NCBI RefSeq assembly: GCF_000744655.1
Contig: NZ_JQMJ01000004.1
Coordinates: forward strand, 2,728,001-2,792,000
Direction: 5' to 3'
Length of the DNA stretch: 64,000 nt
From: Streptacidiphilus rugosus AM-16
GTDB taxonomy: Bacteria > Actinomycetota > Actinomycetes > Streptomycetales > Streptomycetaceae
This document shows, one piece after another, positions 34,346 through 43,222 of this stretch (position 1 is its first letter; every line of letters starts with the position of its first letter). The notes below the pieces were generated by a model. It worked only from the letters and a program-made list of their open reading frames with translations. It did not search any database and was not told the origin of the DNA. A program made the position numbers and the translations under genes.

Positions 34346-37300
34346 ATGACCATCGCCACCACCGCTCAGCCCGCTCAGCCCGCACCCGGTGAGGGGCCCG
34401 CGCTGTTCACCGCGGGCACGGGCGCGCCGCCGCGCACGCTGGTGGACCTGCTGGACGCCACCGTTCGGGCGCACCCGAACGAGCCCGCGCTGGACGACGG
34501 CCGCACCCAGCTGAGCTACCGCGCGCTGGCAGCCGCCGTGGAGGCGCAGCGGCGACGACTGGCCGCAGCGGGCGTCCGACCGGGCGACCGGGTGGGGGTG
34601 CGTGTCCCCTCGGGGACGAACGAGCTCTACGTCGGCATCCTCGCCGTGCTCGCCGCCGGCGCCGCCTACGTCCCGGTCGACGCGGAGGATCCGGACGAGC
34701 GTGCCGAGTTGGTCTTCGGCGAGGCGAGCGTCCGGGCCGTCCTGGGCGCCGGTCTGGCGCTGACGCCGCGTCACCCCGTCGCGTCCGCCACCGTCTCGGC
34801 GGCGGAGGTGTCGCCGGGGAAGGTGTCGGCGGCGAAGGGGTCGGCGGCGGAGATGTCGTCGGCTGACGGTCCGTCGGCCACAGTGCGGATGGCCGCCGTG
34901 TCGACGGTCGCCGGTTCCACCCCGCCCGCGCCCGCCTTCCCCCAGTCGGCCCTGCCGACCACGCCGCCCAGGTCGCCGCTCAAGTCCCCGCCCAGGGCGG
35001 CCGGATCCGGCGCGGCCCAGACGGGCGGGGTGGGCACGCGTCCCACGCCCGAGCACGACGCCTGGATCATCTTCACCTCCGGCTCCACCGGCAAGCCCAA
35101 GGGCGTCGCGGTCACCCACCGCAGCGCCGCGGCCTTCGTGGACGCCGAGGCCGCGCTCTTCCTCCAGGAGGAACCGATCGGCCCCGGCGACCGGGTCATG
35201 GCCGGGCTCTCCGTCGCCTTCGACGCCTCCTGCGAGGAGATGTGGCTGGCCTGGCGGCACGGCGCCTGCCTGGTCCCGGTCCCGCGCTCCCAGGTGCGCA
35301 GCGGCGCGGACCTCGGCCCGTGGCTGGTGGACCAGGAGATCACGGTCGTCTCCACGGTGCCGACGCTGGCCTCGCTCTGGCCCGCCGACGCGCTGAGCGA
35401 GGTGCGCCTGCTGATCTTCGGCGGCGAGGCCTGCCCGCCCGAGCTGGCGCAGCGGCTGGTGACCGAGGGCCGCGAGGTGTGGAACACCTACGGTCCGACC
35501 GAGGCCACCGTCGTCGCCTGCGCCGCGCTGATGGACGGCTCGCAGCCGGTCAGGATCGGGCTGCCGCTGAACGGCTGGGAGCTCGCCGTCGTCGACGACG
35601 CCGAGCAGCCGGTGGCACTGGGCGGCAGCGGACAGCTGGTCATCGGCGGCCTCGGCCTGGCCCGTTACCTGGACCCGGCCAAGGACGCGGAGAAGTACGC
35701 CCCGCTGCCGTCCCTGGGCTGGGAGCGCGCCTACCGCAGCGGCGACCTGGTCCGGGCCGACGCGGAGGGGCTGGTCTTCCTCGGCCGTGCCGACGAGCAG
35801 GTCAAGCTGGGCGGCCGCCGCATCGAGCTGGGCGAGGTCGACGCCGCGCTGCAGGCACTGCCCGGCGTCGCCGGTGCGGCCGCCGCCGTGCGCACCGCGC
35901 CGGGAGGCAACCAGCTGCTGGTCGGCTATCTGGTCGTCGGACCCGACTGGGACCGGGGCGACGCCGTCGAGCGGCTCCGCAAGGAGCTGCCGGCCGCGCT
36001 GGTGCCGGTCCTCGCCGTCGTGGACGACCTGCCGACGCGCACCTCCGGCAAGGTCGACCGCAACGCGCTGCCCTGGCCGCTGCCGAACAGCGAGCCGGAC
36101 GAGGCCGCCCCCCGCTTCGAGGGCACCGAGGCGTGGCTGGCCGAGCGGTGGACCGAGATCCTCGGCGTGCCGGTGACCGACTCGCAGGACGACTTCTTCG
36201 CCATCGGCGGCGGCAGTCTCGCCGCCGCCCGACTGGCGACGCTGCTGCGCGAGCGCTACCCCTCCGTCGCCGTGCTCGACGTCTACGCGTACCCGACGCT
36301 GCGCAAGCAGGCCAAGCTGCTCGACCGCTCGGCGCAGGTCGGCGGCAGGCGGCGGGAGATCGCCCCGACGCCGCGGCGCGCCCAGACGATCCAGACAACG
36401 CTGCTGGTTCCGCTGTTCACGCTGGTCGGGCTGCGGTGGACGGTCGGCCTGCTGGCGCTCGGCAACGTGCTGCGCTGGTTCGGGGCCTATCCCTGGGCGC
36501 CGACGGCGTCCTGGTGGCTGATCGGCGCGGTCGCGCTGGTGCTGTTCAGCCCGCCCGGACGCATCGCGATCGCGGCCGGTGGAGCCCGGTTGCTGCTGCG
36601 CGGCGTGGGGCCCGGCCGCTACCCGCGCGGCGGCAGCGTGCACCTGCGGCTGTGGACGGCCGAACGGCTGGCCGAGCTGAGCGGCGCGAGCTCGCTGACC
36701 GGCTCCTGGCTGGTCCGCTACGGCCGGGCGCTCGGCGCGCGGATCGCGTCCGAGGTGGACCTGCACTCGCTGCCGCCGGTCACCGGGCTGCTCAAGCTCG
36801 GGCGCGGCTGCGCCGTCGAGTCCGAGGTCGACCTCTCCGGCTGGTGGCTGGACGGGGACCGGCTGGAGATCGGCGCGATCAAGGTCGGCTCGCAGGCCGT
36901 GGTGGGCACCCGCACGGTGCTCTTCCCGGGCTCCCGGGTCGGCAAGCGGGCGGAGGTGGTCCCGGGCTCCGGCGTCGCCGGGCTGATCCCGACCGGCCAG
37001 CGCTGGGGCGGCGTCCCCGCCGTCAAGATCGGCAAAGCCGACCGCGCCTGGCCCAAGCAGCGGCCGCGGCGGCACCTGCGCTGGGCCGCCGCCTACGGCA
37101 CGAGCGGCGGGTTCCTGACCCTGCTCCCGCTGCTGGCCGCCGTGCCCGCGGTGCTGGTCGCGTCACAGTTCGTGCCGCCGACCGCGGACCTGGCCACGGC
37201 ACTGCGCGGCGTGCTGATCGCCGTCGTCCCCGCCTCGCTCGCCTACGGCGCGGCCTACGCGCTGCTGGTGCTGGCCTCGGTGCGGCTGCTCAGCATCGGC

Positions 37301-38449
37301 CTGCGCACCGGCTTCCACCCCGTGCACAGCAGGATCGGCTGGCAGGCGTGGACCGTCAGCCAGCTGATGGACGCGGCCAGGGAGACCCTCTTCCCGCTGT
37401 ACGCCGGTCTGGTCACCCCGGTCTGGCTGCGACTGCTGGGCATGAAGGTGGGCCGCGGCGCGGAGGTCTCCACCGTCCTGGCCCTGCCGAGCCTGACCAC
37501 CGTGGGCGAGGGCGCCTTCCTGGCCGACGACACCCTGACCGCCCCCTACGAGCTGGGCGGCGGCTGGCTCCGCATCGGCCGCGCCGAGATCGGCCGCCGC
37601 GCCTTCCTCGGCAACTCGGGCATGACCGGTCCCGGCCGTTCGGTGCCGGAGGGCGGCCTGGTCGGAGTGCTGTCGGCGACGCCGAAGAAGGCCAAGAAGG
37701 GCTCCTCCTACCTCGGTCTGCCCCCGGTGAAGCTGCCCCGCGCGGCCGAGAAGGGCGACGAGGGTCTCACCTACGACCCGCCGGCCCGCCTGCTGTGGGC
37801 GCGCGGCCTGGTTGAGCTCTGCCGACTCGTGCCGGTCTTCTGCTCCGCCGCACTCGCCGCCCTCACCGGCGCGGCGCTGTGCGCGCTCTGGGAGGCGGGC
37901 GCGGTCTGGCTGTCCGGCCTGGTGCTGCTCGGCGCCGGCACGGTCGCGGCGCTGCTGGCCGTGGCCGCCAAATGGCTGCTGGTCGGCCGCTTCCGCGCGG
38001 TGGACCACCCGCTGTGGAGCGGCTTCGTGTGGCGCAACGAGCTGGCCGACACCTTCGTCGAGGTGCTGGCCGTGCCGTGGCTGGTCGGCTCGGTCCCCGG
38101 CACGCCGGTGCAGAACCTGTGGCTGCGCGGCCTGGGCGTGCGGGTCGGCCGTGGTGTGTGGTGCGAGAGCTACTGGCTCCCCGAGTCCGACCTGGTCACC
38201 CTGGGTGACGGCGTCAGCGTGAACCGGGGCTGTGTGTTGCAGACGCACCTCTTCCACGACCGGATCATGCGCATGGATACTGTGACTCTCGACGAGGGTG
38301 CCACCCTCGGCCCGGGTGGCATCGTGCTCCCCGGCAGCCGGGTCGGCGCGCGCACGACGCTCGGACCGGCTTCGCTGGTCATGGGCGGCGAGACCGTTCC
38401 GGCGGACACCCGCTGGCTCGGCAACCCGATCGAGGCATGGCAGGACTGA
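34346..38449 (+). CDS. Pls/PosA family non-ribosomal peptide synthetase
   Basis: 1367 residues from ATG 34346. Order: adenylation domain (about 20-580; WIIFTSGSTGKPKG, NTYGPTE, YRSGDL, SGKVDRN), carrier domain with DDFFAIGGGSL (phosphopantetheine Ser near 624), then a long region with about six membrane segments interleaved with left-handed beta-helix, acyltransferase-like repeats (about 690-1367). This is the architecture of epsilon-poly-L-lysine synthetase Pls. Reading the specificity residues against PheA gives Asp-Ala-Glu-Ser-Ile-Gly-Thr-Val-Val-Lys, close to the lysine code, so a basic amino acid is expected. An insert of about 85 residues (150-235) with pentapeptide repeats interrupts the adenylation domain. 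The M1 peptidase gene follows by 109 bases. Confidence 0.92.
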   Translation: MTIATTAQPAQPAPGEGPALFTAGTGAPPRTLVDLLDATVRAHPNEPALDDGRTQLSYRALAAAVEAQRRRLAAAGVRPGDRVGVRVPSGTNELYVGILAVLAAGAAYVPVDAEDPDERAELVFGEASVRAVLGAGLALTPRHPVASATVSAAEVSPGKVSAAKGSAAEMSSADGPSATVRMAAVSTVAGSTPPAPAFPQSALPTTPPRSPLKSPPRAAGSGAAQTGGVGTRPTPEHDAWIIFTSGSTGKPKGVAVTHRSAAAFVDAEAALFLQEEPIGPGDRVMAGLSVAFDASCEEMWLAWRHGACLVPVPRSQVRSGADLGPWLVDQEITVVSTVPTLASLWPADALSEVRLLIFGGEACPPELAQRLVTEGREVWNTYGPTEATVVACAALMDGSQPVRIGLPLNGWELAVVDDAEQPVALGGSGQLVIGGLGLARYLDPAKDAEKYAPLPSLGWERAYRSGDLVRADAEGLVFLGRADEQVKLGGRRIELGEVDAALQALPGVAGAAAAVRTAPGGNQLLVGYLVVGPDWDRGDAVERLRKELPAALVPVLAVVDDLPTRTSGKVDRNALPWPLPNSEPDEAAPRFEGTEAWLAERWTEILGVPVTDSQDDFFAIGGGSLAAARLATLLRERYPSVAVLDVYAYPTLRKQAKLLDRSAQVGGRRREIAPTPRRAQTIQTTLLVPLFTLVGLRWTVGLLALGNVLRWFGAYPWAPTASWWLIGAVALVLFSPPGRIAIAAGGARLLLRGVGPGRYPRGGSVHLRLWTAERLAELSGASSLTGSWLVRYGRALGARIASEVDLHSLPPVTGLLKLGRGCAVESEVDLSGWWLDGDRLEIGAIKVGSQAVVGTRTVLFPGSRVGKRAEVVPGSGVAGLIPTGQRWGGVPAVKIGKADRAWPKQRPRRHLRWAAAYGTSGGFLTLLPLLAAVPAVLVASQFVPPTADLATALRGVLIAVVPASLAYGAAYALLVLASVRLLSIGLRTGFHPVHSRIGWQAWTVSQLMDAARETLFPLYAGLVTPVWLRLLGMKVGRGAEVSTVLALPSLTTVGEGAFLADDTLTAPYELGGGWLRIGRAEIGRRAFLGNSGMTGPGRSVPEGGLVGVLSATPKKAKKGSSYLGLPPVKLPRAAEKGDEGLTYDPPARLLWARGLVELCRLVPVFCSAALAALTGAALCALWEAGAVWLSGLVLLGAGTVAALLAVAAKWLLVGRFRAVDHPLWSGFVWRNELADTFVEVLAVPWLVGSVPGTPVQNLWLRGLGVRVGRGVWCESYWLPESDLVTLGDGVSVNRGCVLQTHLFHDRIMRMDTVTLDEGATLGPGGIVLPGSRVGARTTLGPASLVMGGETVPADTRWLGNPIEAWQD
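34793..34867 (+). repeat. 15-bp tandem repeat inside the peptide synthetase gene
   Basis: Five in-frame 15-base units at 34793, 34808, 34823, 34838 and 34853 encode VSAAE, VSPGK, VSAAK, GSAAE and MSSAD. They open a Pro/Ser/Ala-rich insert in the adenylation domain. Confidence 0.85.
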
Positions 38450-38558
38450 CGTCGACGTCCGGCCTGCGCCGAGCCCGGCCGGGCCGGACGCGGTCCGGCC
38501 CGAGGCGGCACCGCACGGCAGGCACAGAAGCACGCACGGCGCAGGGAGCGGAACACCG

Positions 38559-39929
38559 GTGAGTCCCCAGCAGGCCCCGCAGCGACGGACCGTCACCGGC
38601 GCCGGCGCGCTGCCCGCCCCCGACCCGTACTTCCCCACCAGTGGCGACCCGCGCCATCACGTCCACCGCTACGAGCTCGCACTCGACTACCGCCCAGGCC
38701 CGAACCGGCTGGCGGGCACGGCCAGGATCAGCGCCATAGTGACCGCAGGCGGCGCCCCGCTCACCGAGTTCACACTGGACCTGGCCGCGCCCTTCCGCAT
38801 CGGACGGGTGCTGGTCGACGGCCGCGCCCCGCACTACGCCCACCGGGCCGGCAAGCTGCGCGTCCGCCCGGCGAAGGCGCTCGCGCCCGGCGCCGCGTTC
38901 ACCGTCGAGGTGCACTGGACCGGCAACCCGAAGCCGGTGCGCAGCCCGTGGGGCGGCCTGGGCTGGGAAGAGCTGACCGACGGCGCGCTGGTCGCCAGCC
39001 AGCCGGTCGGGGCGCCGTCCTGGTATCCCTGCAACGACCGCCCGTCGGACAAGGCGGCCTACCAGGTCTCGCTGACCACGCCCTCCTCCTACGCGGTGGT
39101 CCTCGGGGGCCGCCTGCTCACCCGCACCGTGCGGTCGAGCAGCACGACCTGGGTCTACGAGCAGGCCGCACCGACCTCCAGCTACCTGGTCGGCCTGGCG
39201 GTGGGCCCGCTCCAGGACGTCCGGCTGGACGACCCCGCGACGGAGGGGGTGCCGCAGACCGGCTGGGCGCCGCCCCGGCTCATGCCCGCCTTCGAGGCTG
39301 CCTTCGCGAGACAGCCGGAGATCATGCGCGTGTTCCAGGAGCTCTTCGGGCCCTACCCCTTCGACGAGTACACCGCGGTCGTCGTCGACGAGGAGCTGGA
39401 CGTGCCGGTCGAGGCGCAGGCGATGGCCACCTTCGGCACCAACCACCTGGTCTCGGGCTGGGACTCCGAGCGGATGATCGCCCACGAGCTGGCGCACCAG
39501 TGGTTCGGCAACAGCCTCACCGTGGCGGACTGGCGGCAGATCTGGCTGAACGAGGGCTTCGCGAAGTACGCGGAGTGGCTCTGGTCGGAGCGTTCCGGCG
39601 GGGCCACCGCCGCCGAGCGGGCGGCCAAGTCGTACCAGCTGCTCTCCGCGCTCCCGCAGGATCTGCGGCTGGCGGACCCCGGTCGTCGGCTGATGTTCGA
39701 CGACCGCCTCTACCAGCGCGGCGGCGTCACGGTGCACAGCCTGCGGGTGGCGCTGGGCGACGAGACCTTCTTCCGGATGCTGCGCGACTGGACCCGGCTG
39801 AACCGCCACGGCGTGGTCAGCACCGACGCCTTCGTCGCGCACGTCAACCGCTATGCACTCGTCCCGCTGGACCGGCTGTTCCAGGCCTGGCTCCACGACA
39901 CGCAACTGCCCCCGTTCCCGGCCCGCTGA
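38559..39929 (+). CDS. M1 family zinc metallopeptidase
   Basis: 456 residues from GTG 38559, with GGGAG 10 bases and GGAA 5 bases upstream. The zinc site is HELAH at 309-313 with the third ligand Glu332 in NEGFAKY, exactly the 18-residue spacing of M1 peptidases. VEAQAMATF replaces the GAMEN exopeptidase loop, as is common in short actinobacterial members. The N-terminal saddle beta-domain is present; the C-terminal helical domain is short. No signal peptide is clear. Its pairing with a Pls/PosA synthetase gene recurs in streptomycetes as I recall, suggesting action on the same product. Confidence 0.92.
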   Translation: MSPQQAPQRRTVTGAGALPAPDPYFPTSGDPRHHVHRYELALDYRPGPNRLAGTARISAIVTAGGAPLTEFTLDLAAPFRIGRVLVDGRAPHYAHRAGKLRVRPAKALAPGAAFTVEVHWTGNPKPVRSPWGGLGWEELTDGALVASQPVGAPSWYPCNDRPSDKAAYQVSLTTPSSYAVVLGGRLLTRTVRSSSTTWVYEQAAPTSSYLVGLAVGPLQDVRLDDPATEGVPQTGWAPPRLMPAFEAAFARQPEIMRVFQELFGPYPFDEYTAVVVDEELDVPVEAQAMATFGTNHLVSGWDSERMIAHELAHQWFGNSLTVADWRQIWLNEGFAKYAEWLWSERSGGATAAERAAKSYQLLSALPQDLRLADPGRRLMFDDRLYQRGGVTVHSLRVALGDETFFRMLRDWTRLNRHGVVSTDAFVAHVNRYALVPLDRLFQAWLHDTQLPPFPAR

Positions 39930-39950
39930 CCGCGCCCGGGCTCCAGCCGG

Positions 39951-40385
39951 TCAGGCCCGAACGCCCGCCCGGCTCAGCTCGGGAAGCAGCTTCTGCAGGA
40001 TGTCGTGCAGCCGGTCCCGCTCGTCCTCGTCGAGCCGGTCCAGTGCGTCATGGACGGTCTGCATGTCCTCGCGGACCGCGGCGATCGCGGACCGACCCTG
40101 CTCGGTAGCCGTGACGATCTTGATCCGACGGTCCTGCGGCCCCGGCTCCCTGCGGACCAGCTCGCGCGCCTCCAGTCGGTCCACGATGCCGGTCACGTTG
40201 GAGGCGTCGCAGACCAGCTGCTCGGCCAGCGCCCGCATCGGCTGCGGCGCGCGGACGACGGCGCCCAGCACCTTGGCCTGGACGGGAGTCAGCCCGTGCC
40301 GGGCCGCGACGGCGGCGAAGTCCTGGTAGTACGCGCCGCCGACCGCCGCGATCACGTCCATCAACGCCGACTTGCTGGTGCTCAT
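39951..40385 (-). CDS. MarR family transcriptional regulator
   Basis: 144 residues from ATG 40385. HGLTPVQAKVLGAV, MRALAEQLVCDASNVTGIVDRLEARELV (recognition helix) and the wing PGPQDRRIKIVTATEQG are standard MarR features; the C-terminal helix has DEDERDRLHDILQKLLPEL for dimerisation. It is divergent from an aldo/keto reductase gene and two symmetric sites lie between them, so it probably represses both. Confidence 0.94.
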   Translation of the reverse strand: MSTSKSALMDVIAAVGGAYYQDFAAVAARHGLTPVQAKVLGAVVRAPQPMRALAEQLVCDASNVTGIVDRLEARELVRREPGPQDRRIKIVTATEQGRSAIAAVREDMQTVHDALDRLDEDERDRLHDILQKLLPELSRAGVRA

Positions 40386-40408
40386 GACCCGAGTTTACGG
40401 CCCGCAAC

Positions 40409-40439
40409 TTGAGCAGCTCAACTATCCTTGATCATCAAG
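40409..40439. promoter_or_regulatory. Two MarR-type operators between the MarR and aldo/keto reductase genes
   Basis: TTGAGCAGCTCAA (40409-40421) and CTTGATCATCAAG (40427-40439) are both 13-base dyads with a single central base and TTGA...TCAA ends, the usual form of MarR boxes. Their centres are 18 bases apart, near two helical turns. Confidence 0.8.
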
Positions 40440-40482
40440 CACCGCACGGTGGCAACGGCAGCAGACGAGGGGACGCACCACG

Positions 40483-41460
40483 ATGAGCATGCGCACCACC
40501 ACACTCGGCACCGACGGTCCCGCCGTGGGCGTCGTCGGCCTGGGCTGCATGGGGATGTCCCACGCCTACGACCCGGCCGCGCGCGACGACGACGCCTCCG
40601 TCGCGGTGATCCGGCAGGCCCTGGACCTCGGGGTCACCCTCATCGACACCGCTGACGTCTACGGCCCGTTCGTCAACGAGGAGCTGGTCGGCCGGGCCCT
40701 CGCGGGCGGCCACCGCGAGCGGGCCGTGCTGGCCACCAAGGTCGGCCTGCAACTGCCGGAGACCGGCCTCGGGGCGGGCGCCTCAGGGCTGCTGCGCAAC
40801 GGTCGCCCCGAGCACGTCCGCGCCGCGATCGACGCCAGCCTGCGCCGCCTCGACACCGACCGCGTGGACCTGTACCAGTTGCACCGGGTGGACCCCGAGG
40901 TGCCGATCGAGGAGACCTGGGGCGCGCTCGCGGAGGCGGTCGCCGCCGGGAAGGCGCTCCGCATCGGCCTGTCCGAGGTGGGCGTCGACGAGATCAAGCG
41001 CGCCCAGGCGGTGCACCCGGTCGCCTCGGTCCAGTCCGAGCTCTCGCTCTGGACCCGCGACGCCCTGGCCGAGGTCCTCCCCTACTGCGAGAGCCAGGGC
41101 ATCGCCTTCCTCCCCTTCTCCCCGCTCGGCCGCGGCTTCCTCGCCGGCCGCTTCGCGAACGCCGCCGACCTGCCCGCCGACGACTGGCGTTCGACGCTCC
41201 CGCGCTTCCAGGCGGACGCGCTGGCCGCGAACCAGGCGCTCGTGGACACCGTCCGGACCGTCGCCGACCGCCACGGCGCCACCCCGGCCCAGGTCGCCCT
41301 CGCCTGGGTGCTGGCCCAGGGCCGCTACGTCGTCCCGATCCCCGGCACCAAGACCCCGAAGTACCTGGCCGACAACGCGGGAGCCGCCGCCCTGACCCTC
41401 ACCACCGCGGACCTCGCCGACCTCGACGCCCTCCCGGCCCCCACCGGCGACCGCTACTGA
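40483..41460 (+). CDS. Aldo/keto reductase
   Basis: 325 residues from ATG 40483 (a second ATG is two codons on). The barrel motifs LGCMGMSHAY, LIDTADVYGPF with catalytic Asp and Tyr, LATKVG with the Lys, and YQLHRVDPEVP with the His are in order; the NADPH-binding end IPGTKTPKYLADN is present. It resembles the pyridoxal-reductase/YajO-like group of oxidoreductases. Divergent MarR and its sites suggest induction by a reactive carbonyl or aromatic compound. Confidence 0.93.
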   Translation: MSMRTTTLGTDGPAVGVVGLGCMGMSHAYDPAARDDDASVAVIRQALDLGVTLIDTADVYGPFVNEELVGRALAGGHRERAVLATKVGLQLPETGLGAGASGLLRNGRPEHVRAAIDASLRRLDTDRVDLYQLHRVDPEVPIEETWGALAEAVAAGKALRIGLSEVGVDEIKRAQAVHPVASVQSELSLWTRDALAEVLPYCESQGIAFLPFSPLGRGFLAGRFANAADLPADDWRSTLPRFQADALAANQALVDTVRTVADRHGATPAQVALAWVLAQGRYVVPIPGTKTPKYLADNAGAAALTLTTADLADLDALPAPTGDRY

Positions 41461-41529
41461 CGCCTGCCGGCGGGCGGCTGCCGCCTGCGACGGAAGGAAC
41501 CGACGGGGCGTCAGCCACGTCGAAGGGGT

Positions 41530-41742
41530 ATGACCACCGACGCGTACTGGACCGACCAGGCCCCACCGCCGCCGCCCTGGCCGCCGGCGCCGCCCGTGAC
41601 CGGCGGACGGCCGCCCAAGCGGGTCAACCGGACAGCCCTCGCGGTGCTGCTGTCCCTGCTGATGCTCGCCGGACTCGCGGTCGGGCTCGTGCTGTTCCTC
41701 GGCGCGTCCGCCAGTGCCGTCGGCGGCTGCGGCGGCGGCTGA
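41530..41742 (+). CDS. Small single-span membrane protein
   Basis: 70 residues: a Pro-rich cytoplasmic start (APPPPPWPPAPP), a basic stretch (RPPKRVNR), one membrane helix (LLSLLMLAGLAVGLVLFLG) and a short Gly-rich end. AAGGGG lies very close to the ATG, which is a weak spacing. It ends 4 bases from the stop of the convergent membrane protein gene. Plausible but not tied to a known family. Confidence 0.5.
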   Translation: MTTDAYWTDQAPPPPPWPPAPPVTGGRPPKRVNRTALAVLLSLLMLAGLAVGLVLFLGASASAVGGCGGG

Positions 41743-41746
41743 GGCC

Positions 41747-42766
41747 TCACCGCAACAGGTACGGCAGGCGCTCGCGCAGGAAGCCGCGGGGGAACTCGTC
41801 CCGCAGCCGCCACAGTCCGGCGTCGACGACGAAGTGCGCCATCACCGCGCCGAGATAGGCCCCGTAGAGCGACCGCTCCGCGGGGCCTCCGTCGTGCAGG
41901 TGGGAGGCCAGGTTCAGCACCAGACCCAACAGCAGGGCGATGTTGAGCAGCAGCGCCAGCGAGATGAACCGCGGCATCCGCGCCCCCGCGCCGCCGCCCG
42001 CGACCATGCCCATCATCAGCAGGTACTGCAGGCCGTGAGCCATGGTCAGTCCCGCCACCGCCGCGTAGGGCGAGTCGAAGAGGAAGACCGGCAGGAAGAA
42101 CCCGAGCGCCGCGCCGTACAGTGTCGCCACCTGCCAGGGGCGCTCGGCGCCCGGTCGCCGGAGCAACTGCGTGGCTCCGAAGCCGACGGCGAGCGCGAAG
42201 AGGGCAGCCGCCACGGGGAAGAGCCCGCCCAGGTGCGGGACGGGGCCGGAGAGCTGGAGCAGGGCGGGACGGCAGAGCAGCCCGGCCGTGCCCGACAGGC
42301 CCGCCGCGATGATCGCCGCCCGCTCGCCGCGCCGCAGCGAGCCCGCGCCGTACGCGGCGGAGGCGAGGGCGGCCAGGCCCAGGTTCTGCTTCTGGAAGTG
42401 GAAGAACTGCCAGGCGAAGAACGCGAGCAGCAGCAGGGTGAACGGCTTCGCCGGAACCAGGGCGCCGAGCACCGCCATCCCCACGACCAGCGCGAGCGGC
42501 GCCACGACGTAGCGTCCGCACCGGGCCGCCATGAAGCGGCGCACCTCGGGGACCGTGCAGAACCAGGCGCTGCTGGCGACGTGCACGGAGGAGCCGACGA
42601 ACAGCAGCGCGCCCAGCCCGGCGCCCGCGCGCGAGCCCGCCGCCGGTGCCACGGCCACCGCCCCGACCAGCGAACCGAGCGTCAGCAGCAGCATGCCGCA
42701 CAGCCACGCGTCGCGCGCTGTGCTGCGCCCCAGGGGGTGGGCGGGATACGGATCGAGGGCTGCCAT
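41747..42766 (-). CDS. Multi-span membrane protein with conserved-looking histidines, function unknown
   Basis: 339 residues from ATG 42766 with about nine to ten membrane segments. Histidines occur in helix or loop contexts: FFHFQKQNLG, TMAHGLQYLLMMG and AVMAHFVVDAGLWRLRDEFPR. The HGLQYL and HFVVDAxxWR pattern is one I associate with uncharacterised membrane proteins in bacteria, faintly like di-iron carotenoid or fatty-acid oxidases. No function can be assigned. Confidence 0.75.
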   Translation of the reverse strand: MAALDPYPAHPLGRSTARDAWLCGMLLLTLGSLVGAVAVAPAAGSRAGAGLGALLFVGSSVHVASSAWFCTVPEVRRFMAARCGRYVVAPLALVVGMAVLGALVPAKPFTLLLLAFFAWQFFHFQKQNLGLAALASAAYGAGSLRRGERAAIIAAGLSGTAGLLCRPALLQLSGPVPHLGGLFPVAAALFALAVGFGATQLLRRPGAERPWQVATLYGAALGFFLPVFLFDSPYAAVAGLTMAHGLQYLLMMGMVAGGGAGARMPRFISLALLLNIALLLGLVLNLASHLHDGGPAERSLYGAYLGAVMAHFVVDAGLWRLRDEFPRGFLRERLPYLLR

Positions 42767-42863
42767 CGCGTCAGCATAGGCGGGCCGGGAACATCAGCCG
42801 TCGTCGGGGCGTCACAGCCGCTCGCGCCGACCCCGGCCCGGTCACGGCGGGTATGACGTGCGT

Positions 42864-43133
42864 TCAGTCCTTGTGGCGCACGCCCGCCCAGAACGACGCA
42901 CCGCCGCCGACGAGCACCAGAGCCCCGGCCAGCTGCAGCAGGTGGCGGATCCAGTCGATGCCGCTGGTGTGCCGGACGCCGATCCAGCCGGCCACGGCGT
43001 TGCCCAGCCAGGCGCCGCCCATGCCCAGGAGGACGGTCAACCAGAAGGGGATCGCCTGCTTGCCGGGCAGCAGCATCTTGGCCAGGACGCCGAGCACCGC
43101 ACCGACGATCACGATCCAGATGATTTGGAACAT
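42864..43133 (-). CDS. GlsB/YeaQ/YmgE family stress-response membrane protein
   Basis: 89 residues from ATG 43133, three hydrophobic segments: an N-terminal IIWIVIVGAVLGVLAKMLLP, a central VLLGMGGAWLGNAVAGWIG with the family glycine pattern, and LLQLAGALVLVGGGASFW. This is the transglycosylase-associated (misnamed) small membrane protein family linked to stress. Role unknown. Confidence 0.9.
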   Translation of the reverse strand: MFQIIWIVIVGAVLGVLAKMLLPGKQAIPFWLTVLLGMGGAWLGNAVAGWIGVRHTSGIDWIRHLLQLAGALVLVGGGASFWAGVRHKD

Positions 43134-43222
43134 CCCTGCCTCCCTGGGCCGCGCGTGCCGGGCCGTCTGACGGGCCTTGCGTCAGGCCGTGCGGCGTGGC
43201 CCCAGAATCGGCCGGTCATGGC

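Noticed and set aside
34346-39929. Large antibiotic biosynthetic cluster
   Set aside because: Only the stand-alone Pls/PosA synthetase and peptidase are present; no tailoring or transport genes beside them.
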